From assembly GCA_035545535.1 (NCBI GenBank), contig DASZYF010000117.1, positions 1 to 48,373 on the forward strand: a stretch of 48,373 nucleotides of DNA. Direction: 5' to 3'. The translations under genes were made by a program, and so were the position numbers. The DNA comes from DASZYF01 sp035545535. GTDB taxonomy: Bacteria > Actinomycetota > Actinomycetes > Mycobacteriales > CAJCIY01. The notes under the pieces were generated by a model. That model ran no database searches and had not been told where the DNA came from. It was given only the letters and a program-made list of their open reading frames with translations. This document shows, in pieces, positions 15,666 through 22,913 of this stretch (its first letter is position 1; every line of letters starts with the position of its first letter).

Positions 15666-17303
15666 GTGCCGACCCCCGCGGCCGCTCCTCTGCGCCGGCT
15701 CCTGCCTCTCGACGGGCTGCGCGGGATCGCGGCCACGAGCGTCCTGCTGTTCCACATGCAGGTGCCCGCGCTGCTCGGCGGTGCGCTCGGCGTCGACCTG
15801 TTCTTCGTCCTCTCCGGGTTCCTCATCACCACGCTGCTGCTCACCGAGGTCGATCGGCGCGGCCGGCTGGACCTCGCCCGCTTCTGGGCGCGGCGCGCCG
15901 TGCGCCTGTGGCCGCCGCTGTTCGCCGTCGTCCTGCTCTGCGTGCCGTTCGCGCGGACGATGAGCTCGGGGAACAGCCTCCGGTCGTTCGCGCACGAGGC
16001 GTTCGAGGCGACGACGTGGTCGATGAACATCGCCACCGCGCTGCACCCCGCCACGCGCCGACCCTTGGGCTTCAGCTGGACGCTGGCGATGGAGGAGCAG
16101 TTCTACCTGGTCTGGCCGCTGGTGCTGCTGGCCGCGGCGGCCGTCGGCGTCGGCCGTCGCCGGCTCGCGGGGATCGCCGTCGCGGGCGGGCTCGCGAGCT
16201 GGGCGGTGCTGCTGCTCGACTGGCACTCGACCTCCTTCGAGGCGGCCGTGTACACGCGCCCGGACGCGCGGGCGCTCCCGGTGCTGCTGGGTTGCGCGCT
16301 GGCACTCGTGCTGGCGGCCGACGGCGCGGAGGGCACCGGACGCCTCTCACCGATGCGCGCGCTCCTCGGGCATCCGGTCACGGCAACGGTCGCGCTCGCC
16401 GCGGTGGGCGCCGCCTTCCTGGTGCCCGGGATGCTCCACCTGTCGAACCGCGTGACCACCACCGCGGGGTCGCTCGTCATGAGCGCCGGCACGACGGTGC
16501 TCGTGGGGGCGATCGTCGCGCGTCCCCGAGGAGGGGCCGTCGCGGTCCTGCGGTCGCGCCCCCTCGTCGCCCTCGGCGCCATCAGCTACTCGCTCTACCT
16601 GGTGCAGAAGCCCGCGCTGGCGATCGCCTTCACGCACGACGGCGGACACCTGCCGCGGCACGGCATCGCCCTGCGGGCCACCGAGGTCGCGATCGTGCTG
16701 TCCGCGGCGGTCGCGCTGTGGGCGCTCGTCGAGCGCCCCGCTCGGCTGCTGTCACGACGCATCGTGCCCCGGCCGGTCGAGCGGGACGCCGGTGCGGCAC
16801 GGGTGCGACGGCTCCATCCGCGTCGCGGGCTCGCGGCCCTGGGGGCGGCGCTCGGTGCCGTGCCCGTTCTGTTCGTCGCCACCGGCGCCGCCGCCGCGCT
16901 GCGATGGACCCGCCACGAGCCGACGCCCGGTGCACCCGTCAGCCAAGCGGCGCCGCAGTCGCCCGCGGCGAGCCCCGCAGCGACACTCGTTCCGACGCCA
17001 GCGCACGATCGATCGCCGGACCGTGGCCCGGCGAAGGACGTCCCGGGGACGGCCGGGAGCTCGCACCCTTCCGGGGCGACCATCCCGGTCGTCGGCGGGT
17101 CGACATCGCCATCACACCCCGTCGCCACACCGACCATCGCGGTGCCGACCGCGTCCCCACCCGTGACGGTGCCTCCTGTGACCATGCCTCCTGCCACCGT
17201 GCCGACGGTGTCCCTGACGACGGTCCCGGTGCCGACCGTGCCGCCGTCGCCGCCGGTCTCCGTCCGCGGCACGACCGGGCCTACGCTGCCGCCGCGCCCG
17301 TAG
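15666..17303 (+). CDS. Acyltransferase-3 (OafA/YrhL-type) membrane protein
   Basis: The 545-residue protein opens with LDGLRGIAATSVLLFH, where His30 is the conserved catalytic histidine of the AT3 family. This is followed by LGVDLFFVLSGFLITTLLL and FWARRAVRLWPP. About ten membrane segments extend to residue 400, the last near LAALGAALGAVPVLFVATGAAAA. AT3 proteins move acetyl or other short acyl groups across the membrane onto sugars. Instead of an SGNH domain, the last 130 residues form a Pro/Thr/Val-rich, probably extracytoplasmic tail with repeated TVP motifs. The GTG at 15666 lies 7 bases after CATCCT and just past a large inverted repeat, so expression may be controlled there. Confidence 0.88.
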   Translation: MPTPAAAPLRRLLPLDGLRGIAATSVLLFHMQVPALLGGALGVDLFFVLSGFLITTLLLTEVDRRGRLDLARFWARRAVRLWPPLFAVVLLCVPFARTMSSGNSLRSFAHEAFEATTWSMNIATALHPATRRPLGFSWTLAMEEQFYLVWPLVLLAAAAVGVGRRRLAGIAVAGGLASWAVLLLDWHSTSFEAAVYTRPDARALPVLLGCALALVLAADGAEGTGRLSPMRALLGHPVTATVALAAVGAAFLVPGMLHLSNRVTTTAGSLVMSAGTTVLVGAIVARPRGGAVAVLRSRPLVALGAISYSLYLVQKPALAIAFTHDGGHLPRHGIALRATEVAIVLSAAVALWALVERPARLLSRRIVPRPVERDAGAARVRRLHPRRGLAALGAALGAVPVLFVATGAAAALRWTRHEPTPGAPVSQAAPQSPAASPAATLVPTPAHDRSPDRGPAKDVPGTAGSSHPSGATIPVVGGSTSPSHPVATPTIAVPTASPPVTVPPVTMPPATVPTVSLTTVPVPTVPPSPPVSVRGTTGPTLPPRP

Positions 17304-17400
17304 CGGTGCCGGAGGGGCGGCGCCGCCCGATCAGACAGGATGCGGCCGTGCCTCGTCGCGTCGTCGGCACCGGTGGTGGCGCCGGCGGTGCGCGCGGCGG
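17304..17400. other. Short gap between convergent acyltransferase and lipoprotein genes
   Basis: This gap separates two convergent genes and contains a GC palindrome (GGGCGGCGCCGCCC at 17315-17328) that could fold as a short hairpin. There is no T-tract, so it is a poor intrinsic terminator. I see no supported gene. Confidence 0.35.
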
Positions 17401-17811
17401 TCAGGCCTTGATCGTCACCCGCACGGTGCCGACGAGCTGGATGAGGTCGCTGCACGCCTGACCGGGGACGCACGACGGCCGGCGGGTGACCTCGATGGTC
17501 GCCGTCCCGACGCCGATCGCCTTGTACACACCGCCGCCCTCGTCGGACAGCTCGTGCGTCCCGAGCTCGGACACGTCGGCGCCGCCGGGCACGGCGAGGT
17601 GGAAGCGGTCACCGACGTGCACCGTCAGGCGCTGCTCGGCGCCGTTGCCCGTGAGCGGCACGTCGCTCGCCGGCGCGAGGGCGGCCCCGCCCCCGCCGGT
17701 CGCCTTCGAGCTGCCACAGCCGGCGGCCGCCGTGACGGCGGCGGCCGCGACGGCTAGGGCAAGAAGACGTCGGGCGCAGTCGGGTCGCTGTCGATGAGCA
17801 GCTGCCGGCAC
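17401..17811 (-). CDS. Putative lipoprotein
   Basis: The predicted 136-residue product has a basic N terminus, a hydrophobic core (LLALAVAAAAV) and a lipobox-like TAAAGC near residue 32, so it should be lipidated and surface-anchored. The mature part has a Gly-rich linker, then a small beta-rich domain (LTVHVGDRFHLAVPGG, GVGTATIEVTRRPSC, VGTVRVTIKA) resembling bacterial protease-inhibitor-like or Ig-like beta folds. Two Cys around residues 112 and 119 may form a disulfide. I chose GTG 17811, which overlaps the upstream DUF3151 gene by 58 bases, because no closer start provides the signal peptide. Function unknown. Confidence 0.65.
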   Translation of the reverse strand: MPAAAHRQRPDCARRLLALAVAAAAVTAAAGCGSSKATGGGGAALAPASDVPLTGNGAEQRLTVHVGDRFHLAVPGGADVSELGTHELSDEGGGVYKAIGVGTATIEVTRRPSCVPGQACSDLIQLVGTVRVTIKA

Positions 17812-18176
17812 CGGTCCGCCTCCTCGTCCTCGCCGATCGCGGCGGCGGCCCGGTGCAGCGCCGCGACGGCGCGCAGCCAGCCGCGGTTGCCCTCGTGCGC
17901 CGCCGGCACGGGCCCGAAGCCCTTCCACCCGTGGCGGCGCAGCTGGTCCAGGCCGCGGTGGTAGCCGGTGCGGGCGAACGCATACGCGGGCACGTACTCG
18001 TCGCGCGCCAGCGCCTGCTCGGCGAGGTCGGCCCACGCCACCGGCGCGGCCGGGTGCGCCGCCGCGATGGTGGCGGGGTCGTCGCCGGCCGCCCGGCGAC
18101 GCTCCACCTCGTGGTCGAGCGGCAGCAGGGTGGGTGGCGGTCCGCCGAGCAGATCAGGTCCGGGCACGGTCACCAT
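17754..18176 (-). CDS. DUF3151 family protein
   Basis: The 140 residues match the actinobacterial DUF3151 pattern: LPLDHEVERRRAAGDDPATIAAAHP, AWADLAEQAL, YAFARTGYHRGLDQLRRHGWKGFGPVP, NRGWLRA and a final IGEDEEADRCRQLL helix. The repeated helical pairs look TPR-like, so a scaffold or protein-binding role is possible, but no biochemical role is known to me. GGAGG abuts ATG 18176, so a GTG at 18167 (9-base spacing) may be the real start. It overlaps the upstream hexapeptide acyltransferase by 23 bases and the downstream lipoprotein by 58, forming a tight three-gene unit. Confidence 0.85.
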   Translation of the reverse strand: MVTVPGPDLLGGPPPTLLPLDHEVERRRAAGDDPATIAAAHPAAPVAWADLAEQALARDEYVPAYAFARTGYHRGLDQLRRHGWKGFGPVPAAHEGNRGWLRAVAALHRAAAAIGEDEEADRCRQLLIDSDPTAPDVFLP

Positions 18177-18795
18177 CCTCCGCTGCCGCGGGCCGGGTCG
18201 TCCCGACGACGCGTCCCGGGTTGCCGACGACGACGGAGAAGTCGGGCACCTTCGCGCTCACGACGCTGTTCGGGCCGATCGCGCACTGCTCTCCGATGTC
18301 GGCCCCCGGAGCCACCGTGACGCGGTCGGCGAGCCAGGTGCCGCGGCCGATCCGGATGGGCGCGGACTCGAGCGGCCCGTGCAACGCGTTGGGATCGCCC
18401 GCAGCCCACGTGTGCTTCGAGTCGATGATCGTGACGTAGGCGCCCATGCCCACGTCGTCCTCGATGACGATCGACGCGGCGGCCGAGATCGTGACTCCCA
18501 TGCGGATCGCCACACGGTCGCCGATCCGCAGCACCGGCTCGGTCGCCGACCACGCCGAGCGCTCGACGGCGATCCAACCGCCGCGCAGGATGATGGCGCC
18601 CGCGCCGATGCTCACGTGCCGGCTGCCGTACAGCCACGCGGGCCGGTCGAGGATCGACGCCGGACCGAATGCGCCGAGCTGCCGGACCCGCAACGGGCGC
18701 ATGAGCCGCGCGCGGACGGCGACGCGGTGGATCGGCTCCTCGCGCCAGAGGCGGGCCTGGCGCCGCAGCGCGCCCTCGCCCCGGGGTGCTGGCAC
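18154..18795 (-). CDS. Hexapeptide-repeat (left-handed beta-helix) acyltransferase
   Basis: The 213-residue protein has hexad repeats of the LbH fold from about residue 50, for example IGAGAIILRGGWIAV, IGDRVAIRMGVTISAAASIVIEDDVGMGAYVTI and IRIGRGTWLADRVTVAPGADIGEQCAIGPNSVV. DSKHTW holds a candidate catalytic His, and the end (VPDFSVVVGNPGRVVG) is typical of sugar O-acetyltransferases. It probably acylates a sugar hydroxyl in the cytoplasm. The GTG at 18795 is supported by TAGCCT ending 7 bases upstream (leaderless). It is divergent from the MaoC-ketoreductase gene with only 33 bases between starts. Confidence 0.85.
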   Translation of the reverse strand: MPAPRGEGALRRQARLWREEPIHRVAVRARLMRPLRVRQLGAFGPASILDRPAWLYGSRHVSIGAGAIILRGGWIAVERSAWSATEPVLRIGDRVAIRMGVTISAAASIVIEDDVGMGAYVTIIDSKHTWAAGDPNALHGPLESAPIRIGRGTWLADRVTVAPGADIGEQCAIGPNSVVSAKVPDFSVVVGNPGRVVGTTRPAAAEDGDRART

Positions 18796-18802
18796 GTCGC
18801 CG

Positions 18803-18808
18803 AGGCTA
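18803..18808 (-). promoter_or_regulatory. Candidate -10 box of the hexapeptide acyltransferase
   Basis: TAGCCT, 7 bases before GTG 18795. It lies only 5 bases from the opposing MaoC-gene box. Confidence 0.55.
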
Positions 18809-18813
18809 GACGG

Positions 18814-18819
18814 TACGTT
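18814..18819 (+). promoter_or_regulatory. Candidate -10 box of the MaoC-ketoreductase gene
   Basis: TACGTT, 9 bases before ATG 18829. TAGACG at 18807-18812 is an alternative. Confidence 0.4.
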
Positions 18820-18828
18820 CCGGCCGCG

Positions 18829-20019
18829 ATGAGCACGCCCCGGCCGTTCGACGAGCTCGCCGTCGGCGACACGGCGTCGGTCGAGCGCACGGTGACCGCG
18901 GCCGACGTCGACGCGTTCGCCGCGCTCACCGGAGATGCGAACCCGCTGCACGTCGACGACGCCTTCGCGGCGGCGCACGGTGTCGGACGGCGCGTCGTGC
19001 ACGGCATGCTCACCGCCGGCTTCGTATCGACGCTCATCGGCACGGTCCTGCCGGGGCCGGGCGCGCTGTGGCTGTCGCAGACCTTCCGCTTCCGCGCACC
19101 GGTGCGGGTCGGCGACCACCTCACCGTCACCGCGACGATCACGCAGCACTCGCGCGCGACGCGCGTGATCGCGCTCGACGTCTCTGTGCGCAACACCGAC
19201 GGCCGAGTCGTGCTCGACGGGGATGCGCAGGTGCACGTCTTGCCTAGGCTCGACGCCGTGAGCGAGCCGAGGACCGCCACCGGCGCGGCCATCGTCACCG
19301 GTGCCGGTCGCGGCATCGGCGCCGCCATCGCGAAGCGCCTGGCCGACGACGGGCTCGCCGTGGTCATCGGCTACCGATCGGACGCGGCCGGGGCCGCAGC
19401 GGTCGTCGACGCGATCGTCAAGGGCGGCGGACGGGCCCACGCGCACCCCGTCGACGTCACCGACGAGGCATCGGTCAGCGCGCTCGCCCGCGCCGCGGCC
19501 GAGGAGTTCGGCACCGTCGAGGTGCTGATCAACAACGCCGGCAGCCCGGCCGATGCCCGGCCGGTCACCGAGACGACGTGGGAGCACGTCGAACGACAGC
19601 TCGCGACGCACCTGCGGGGCAGCGTGCTGTGCACGTCGGCCGTGCTGCCGGCGATGGTCACGAACGGCTTCGGGCGCATCGTGAACATCACCTCGCAGTC
19701 GGCCTACGGCACCCCGCCGCCGAAGATGACCGGCTACGTGACGGCGAAGGCGGCGCTGGCGGCGTACACCCGCTGCCTCGCGCTCGAGCTCGGGCCGCAC
19801 GGTGTGACCGCGAACGCCGTCGCGCCCGGCATGGTCGACAGCCGGCTCACCGAGGACGTTCCGGCGCGCACGAAGCTGGCGGTCGCCGCCCAGACGCCGC
19901 TGCGCCGTCTCACCTCGGCCGACGACGTCGCCGAGGCCGTGGCGTTCCTCACCGGCCCGGGCGGCGCGTTCGTCACCGGACAGACGCTGCACGTCTCCGG
20001 CGGACAGGTGATGTCTTGA
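18829..20019 (+). CDS. MaoC-like hydratase fused to FabG-like ketoreductase
   Basis: One uninterrupted 396-residue frame joins two domains. Residues 1-140 are a MaoC/hot-dog hydratase: GDANPLHVDD supplies Asp36 and His41, and GRRVVHGMLTAGF matches the family. Residues 147-396 are a classical SDR close to 3-oxoacyl-ACP reductase: TGAGRGIG (157-164), NNAG (235-238), Ser289, Tyr303 and Lys307, and a C-terminal GQTLHVSGG. Together they would interconvert 3-oxoacyl, 3-hydroxyacyl and enoyl thioesters. The junction contains TAGGCT (19245-19250) and, 7 bases later, GTG 19258, from which a normal 253-residue FabG could be made alone. Four bases overlap the possible TTG start of the FkbH-like gene. 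Confidence 0.85.
   Translation: MSTPRPFDELAVGDTASVERTVTAADVDAFAALTGDANPLHVDDAFAAAHGVGRRVVHGMLTAGFVSTLIGTVLPGPGALWLSQTFRFRAPVRVGDHLTVTATITQHSRATRVIALDVSVRNTDGRVVLDGDAQVHVLPRLDAVSEPRTATGAAIVTGAGRGIGAAIAKRLADDGLAVVIGYRSDAAGAAAVVDAIVKGGGRAHAHPVDVTDEASVSALARAAAEEFGTVEVLINNAGSPADARPVTETTWEHVERQLATHLRGSVLCTSAVLPAMVTNGFGRIVNITSQSAYGTPPPKMTGYVTAKAALAAYTRCLALELGPHGVTANAVAPGMVDSRLTEDVPARTKLAVAAQTPLRRLTSADDVAEAVAFLTGPGGAFVTGQTLHVSGGQVMS
19245..19260 (+). promoter_or_regulatory. Candidate internal leaderless promoter and GTG start for the ketoreductase domain
   Basis: TAGGCT at 19245-19250 is followed by 7 bases and GTG 19258. The same arrangement is seen at operon-head genes elsewhere in this window. 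Translation from 19258 would begin VSEPRT and give a full-length, stand-alone FabG-type enzyme. The hexamer falls inside coding sequence for the linker between the MaoC and SDR domains. A TAG triplet is present there in another frame. Confidence 0.55.
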
Positions 20020-21767
20020 CGCCTGCCGCCGAGGCGGCTGGCGTGCTCGCGGACTTCGACGCGCAGCCCTCCATGATCCGCGCGGTCCGTTGCGCGCGCA
20101 CGCTCGAGCAGCTCGACGACGCGCAAGCCTTCTTGCGCCCGCGCACCGTCGCGGTGGTCCGCACGTTCGCGGTGGAGCCGGGTGACCCGTTCCTGACGAT
20201 CGAGGGGGCCCGGCGCGGGCTGCGCATCCGCACCCGCGCCTCGTCGTACAGCCCGGTGCCGGGGCCGGAGCTCGCCGAGCTCGTCGCCGGGGCGGACGCC
20301 GCGTTCGTGGCGGTCCGGGTGGAGGACGCCGCCCCGGCGTTCACGGACGCCCTGGCTCACGACCCGGCCCGCGCCGCCGCGATGACCGAGGACGTCGTCG
20401 GTCTCGTGCTCGCGCTGGCCGGCAGCGTGGCCCCCGTGCCGGCGTTCGTGCACGACGTCGCCGTGCCGGCGACGACACCCGCCGCCGAGGCGGCCGTGCG
20501 GGACCTGAACGCGACGCTGGCCGCCGCCGTCGCCGCGACCGACGGCGTCCACCTCGTCGGTGTGCGGCGGGCGCTCGAACGGGCCGGAGCCGACGCGTTC
20601 AGCCGGCGGGCGGGCGGCGCGCAGACGCCGTACTCACCCACCGGCCTGCACGCCGTCGCCGCTGCGCAGGCGCGCGCCGTCCGCGCGCTCGACGGGCCCG
20701 TCGCGAAGGCGCTGATCGTCGATTGCGACGGTGTCCTGTGGGGCGGCGTCGTGGGCGAGGACGGCATCGAGGGCATAGCGCTCGGCGACTCCGACGAGGG
20801 GCGACGGCACGTCGCGCTGCAGCACGAGCTCAAGGCGCTGCGCGACCGCGGCACGCTGCTCGCCGTCTGCAGCCGCAACGAGGAGGCCGACGTTCTCGCG
20901 GTCCTGCGCAGCCATCCGGCGTCGGTGCTGCACGAGGACGACTTCGTCGCCCGCCGGATCGACTGGTCCGACAAGGCTGAGAGCGTCGCCGCGATCGCCG
21001 ACCAGCTGGGCTTCGCGCCCGACCACGTGGCGTTCCTGGACGACGACGCGTTCCAGCGCGACCGCGTGCGCAGCGCGCTGCCCGGCGTGCACGTCATCGC
21101 CTGGCCCGACGACGTGGACGCCGCGGGATCGCTCGACGACCTCGAGCTGTTCGACGTGCTCACGGTCACCGACGAGGACCGCAGCCGGACGGCGATGTAC
21201 CGCGCGGCCGGCGAGCGCGCCGCCGCAGCCCGCACGACCTCGCCCGAGGAGCACCTGCGCACGCTGGGTCTCGTCGCCACCGTGAGCGCGGCGACATCCG
21301 CCCACGTGAGCCGGCTCGCGCAGCTGACGCAGCGCACCAACCAGTTCACGCTCACGACCCGTCGCTACACGGAGCCGGAGATGGCCGAGCTGGTCGGGCG
21401 CGATGACGTGGACGTCGTCCGCCTCGACCTGCGCGACCGCTTCGGCGACTACGGAACCGTGGGCTGCGGGATCGTGCGGCGCCACGGAGCGCGCGCGACG
21501 ATCGACTCGCTGCTGCTCAGCTGCCGCGTGCTCGGGCGGGACGTCGAGCGGGTGCTGGTGCGGGCCCTCGCGCAGGCGGCGCGTTCCCACGGTGCGCAGA
21601 CGCTCGTCGGCGAACACGTGCCGAGCGCCCGCAACGCGCAGGTCGCCGACCTGTACCCCCGGCTGGGCTTCGCCCGCGACGGTGACCGTTGGGCCTGGGA
21701 CCTCACCAGAGGCGACCCGGCGGCGGCGACCGCCATCACCGTCGTCGACGAGGATGAGACGCCATGA
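20016..21767 (+). CDS. FkbH-like HAD-IIIC / GNAT protein
   Basis: The 583-residue protein matches long FkbH-like proteins. After an N-terminal region of about 230 residues with an SGNH-like outline, the HAD motif VDCDGVLWGG places Asp236 and Asp238. VCSRNEEADV and FLDDDAFQRD form HAD motifs II and III. The last 190 residues are GNAT-like (QLTQRTNQFTLTTRRY, DRFGDYGTVGCGIV). FkbH enzymes take a glyceryl group from 1,3-bisphosphoglycerate, dephosphorylate it and load it on an acyl carrier protein. A carrier gene follows with an ATGA overlap. The start is uncertain: TTG 20016 (TTGA overlap) or GTG 20043 with GAGG 8 bases upstream. Confidence 0.88.
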   Translation: MTPAAEAAGVLADFDAQPSMIRAVRCARTLEQLDDAQAFLRPRTVAVVRTFAVEPGDPFLTIEGARRGLRIRTRASSYSPVPGPELAELVAGADAAFVAVRVEDAAPAFTDALAHDPARAAAMTEDVVGLVLALAGSVAPVPAFVHDVAVPATTPAAEAAVRDLNATLAAAVAATDGVHLVGVRRALERAGADAFSRRAGGAQTPYSPTGLHAVAAAQARAVRALDGPVAKALIVDCDGVLWGGVVGEDGIEGIALGDSDEGRRHVALQHELKALRDRGTLLAVCSRNEEADVLAVLRSHPASVLHEDDFVARRIDWSDKAESVAAIADQLGFAPDHVAFLDDDAFQRDRVRSALPGVHVIAWPDDVDAAGSLDDLELFDVLTVTDEDRSRTAMYRAAGERAAAARTTSPEEHLRTLGLVATVSAATSAHVSRLAQLTQRTNQFTLTTRRYTEPEMAELVGRDDVDVVRLDLRDRFGDYGTVGCGIVRRHGARATIDSLLLSCRVLGRDVERVLVRALAQAARSHGAQTLVGEHVPSARNAQVADLYPRLGFARDGDRWAWDLTRGDPAAATAITVVDEDETP

Positions 21768-22009
21768 GCGGCCCCGAGATCCCCGAACGCGTGCGCGGCG
21801 TCCTGTCGACCGTGTTCGACGTGCCCGCGCACACGATCGACGACGACGCATCGATGGACACCGTCGCGGGTTGGGACTCGCTGCAGCAGCTCACCGTGGT
21901 GCTCGCCATCGAGGAGGAGTTCGGCATCGCGCTGACCGACGACGAGGTGACGACCATGGTGACGTTCCCGCTGATCGTCGCCGTCGTCTCCGACCACCTC
22001 GCCGCGTGA
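21764..22009 (+). CDS. Acyl carrier protein
   Basis: The 81-residue protein is a four-helix carrier with the phosphopantetheine site GWDSLQQL (Ser39). A Phe-Gly-Ile-Ala-Leu segment follows (EEFGIALTDDEVTTMVTF), as in ACPs of modification clusters. It is probably the partner of the FkbH-like protein and of the MaoC-ketoreductase fusion. The ATG overlaps the FkbH stop and its own stop overlaps the methyltransferase GTG, so the three are likely translationally coupled. No phosphopantetheinyl transferase is encoded in the window. Confidence 0.93.
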   Translation: MSGPEIPERVRGVLSTVFDVPAHTIDDDASMDTVAGWDSLQQLTVVLAIEEEFGIALTDDEVTTMVTFPLIVAVVSDHLAA

Positions 22010-22905
22010 CCTCGGCGCCGGGACCCCGGTCCGCGGCGCTCGCGGCCTGCTTCGCGCAGCACCACCCGCTGTTCAAGCACAGCGTCGCGCAGGTCGCGAG
22101 TGCCGGTGACGAGGCGAGCGTGGCGCTGGAGGAGACGCTCGCGCACCTGTGCGGCGACGACGAAGCGCTGCGCGCCGCCGCTGCGGGCTACGCCGCCTTC
22201 GCCCTCGACGCGATGCGGCGGGAGCGGCGGTTCGAGACCGACCCCAGCTACCCGGTCAAGTCCTTCGCGGAGACGGCGGACGACGTGTACCTCGACGAGG
22301 CCTTCATGGCGCGCACGTACCTGCCCGGGCTGTTGCTGTCTCACCACCTCTGGGCGCACCAGCGCGCGCAGCTCGCCTTCTTCGAGCAGGCGTTCATGCG
22401 CCGCACGGCCGCGACGGCCGGCTCCGCGTTCGTCGAGGTCGGCCTCGGCACCGGCCTCTACTCACGACGCCTCTTGCAGCTGCGCCCCGACGCGCGGGTG
22501 ACGGGCTACGACATCAGCCCCGCCGCCGTCGCGTTCGCCCGCGCACACATCGCCGCGTTCGGGCTCAGCGACCGCTTCCGCGCCGAGCTCCGGGACGCGC
22601 TCGCGGAGCCTCCCGGACCGGGAGCGCACCTCGTGTGCGTCGAGGTGCTCGAGCACCTCGAGGACCCCCCTGCGCTGCTCACCGCGCTACGCGTGGCGCT
22701 GGCTCCGCAGCGGTTCGCGTTCATCACCACCGCGCTCAACGCACCGAACGTCGACCACATCTACCTGTACCGCAGGCCGTCAGAGGTGGAGGCGCAGCTC
22801 ATGGCCGCCGGCTTCACCGTGGACGACGCGTTCGCCGCCGACGCCTACCCCCCGCGGCGACCGGGCCTGCCGGTGCCGTCGCTCGCCGCATACGTCGTGC
22901 ACTGA
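22006..22905 (+). CDS. Class I SAM-dependent methyltransferase
   Basis: The 299-residue protein has an N-terminal helical part of about 140 residues (VKSFAETADDVYLDEAFMARTYLPGLLLSHHLW) and a C-terminal Rossmann methyltransferase. Motif I is FVEVGLGTGLYSRRLL, the acidic residue is in GYDISP, and VCVEVLEHLEDPP is the motif IV/post region. The helical N terminus resembles methyltransferases acting on protein- or carrier-bound acyl groups. It starts at a GTG overlapping the ACP stop (GTGA). Substrate is unknown; a methyl ether on the ACP-bound acyl group would fit FkbH chemistry in known polyketide pathways. Confidence 0.85.
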   Translation: MTSAPGPRSAALAACFAQHHPLFKHSVAQVASAGDEASVALEETLAHLCGDDEALRAAAAGYAAFALDAMRRERRFETDPSYPVKSFAETADDVYLDEAFMARTYLPGLLLSHHLWAHQRAQLAFFEQAFMRRTAATAGSAFVEVGLGTGLYSRRLLQLRPDARVTGYDISPAAVAFARAHIAAFGLSDRFRAELRDALAEPPGPGAHLVCVEVLEHLEDPPALLTALRVALAPQRFAFITTALNAPNVDHIYLYRRPSEVEAQLMAAGFTVDDAFAADAYPPRRPGLPVPSLAAYVVH

Positions 22906-22913
22906 CCAGCAGG

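Noticed and set aside
17315..17328. GC palindrome as an intrinsic terminator
   Set aside because: It leaves only a 5-base-pair stem with a 4-base loop and has no T-tract.
17340..17411. Possible 23-codon ORF between the acyltransferase and the lipoprotein
   Set aside because: It has no ribosome-binding site at a useful distance or -10 box, and it runs into the opposing gene.
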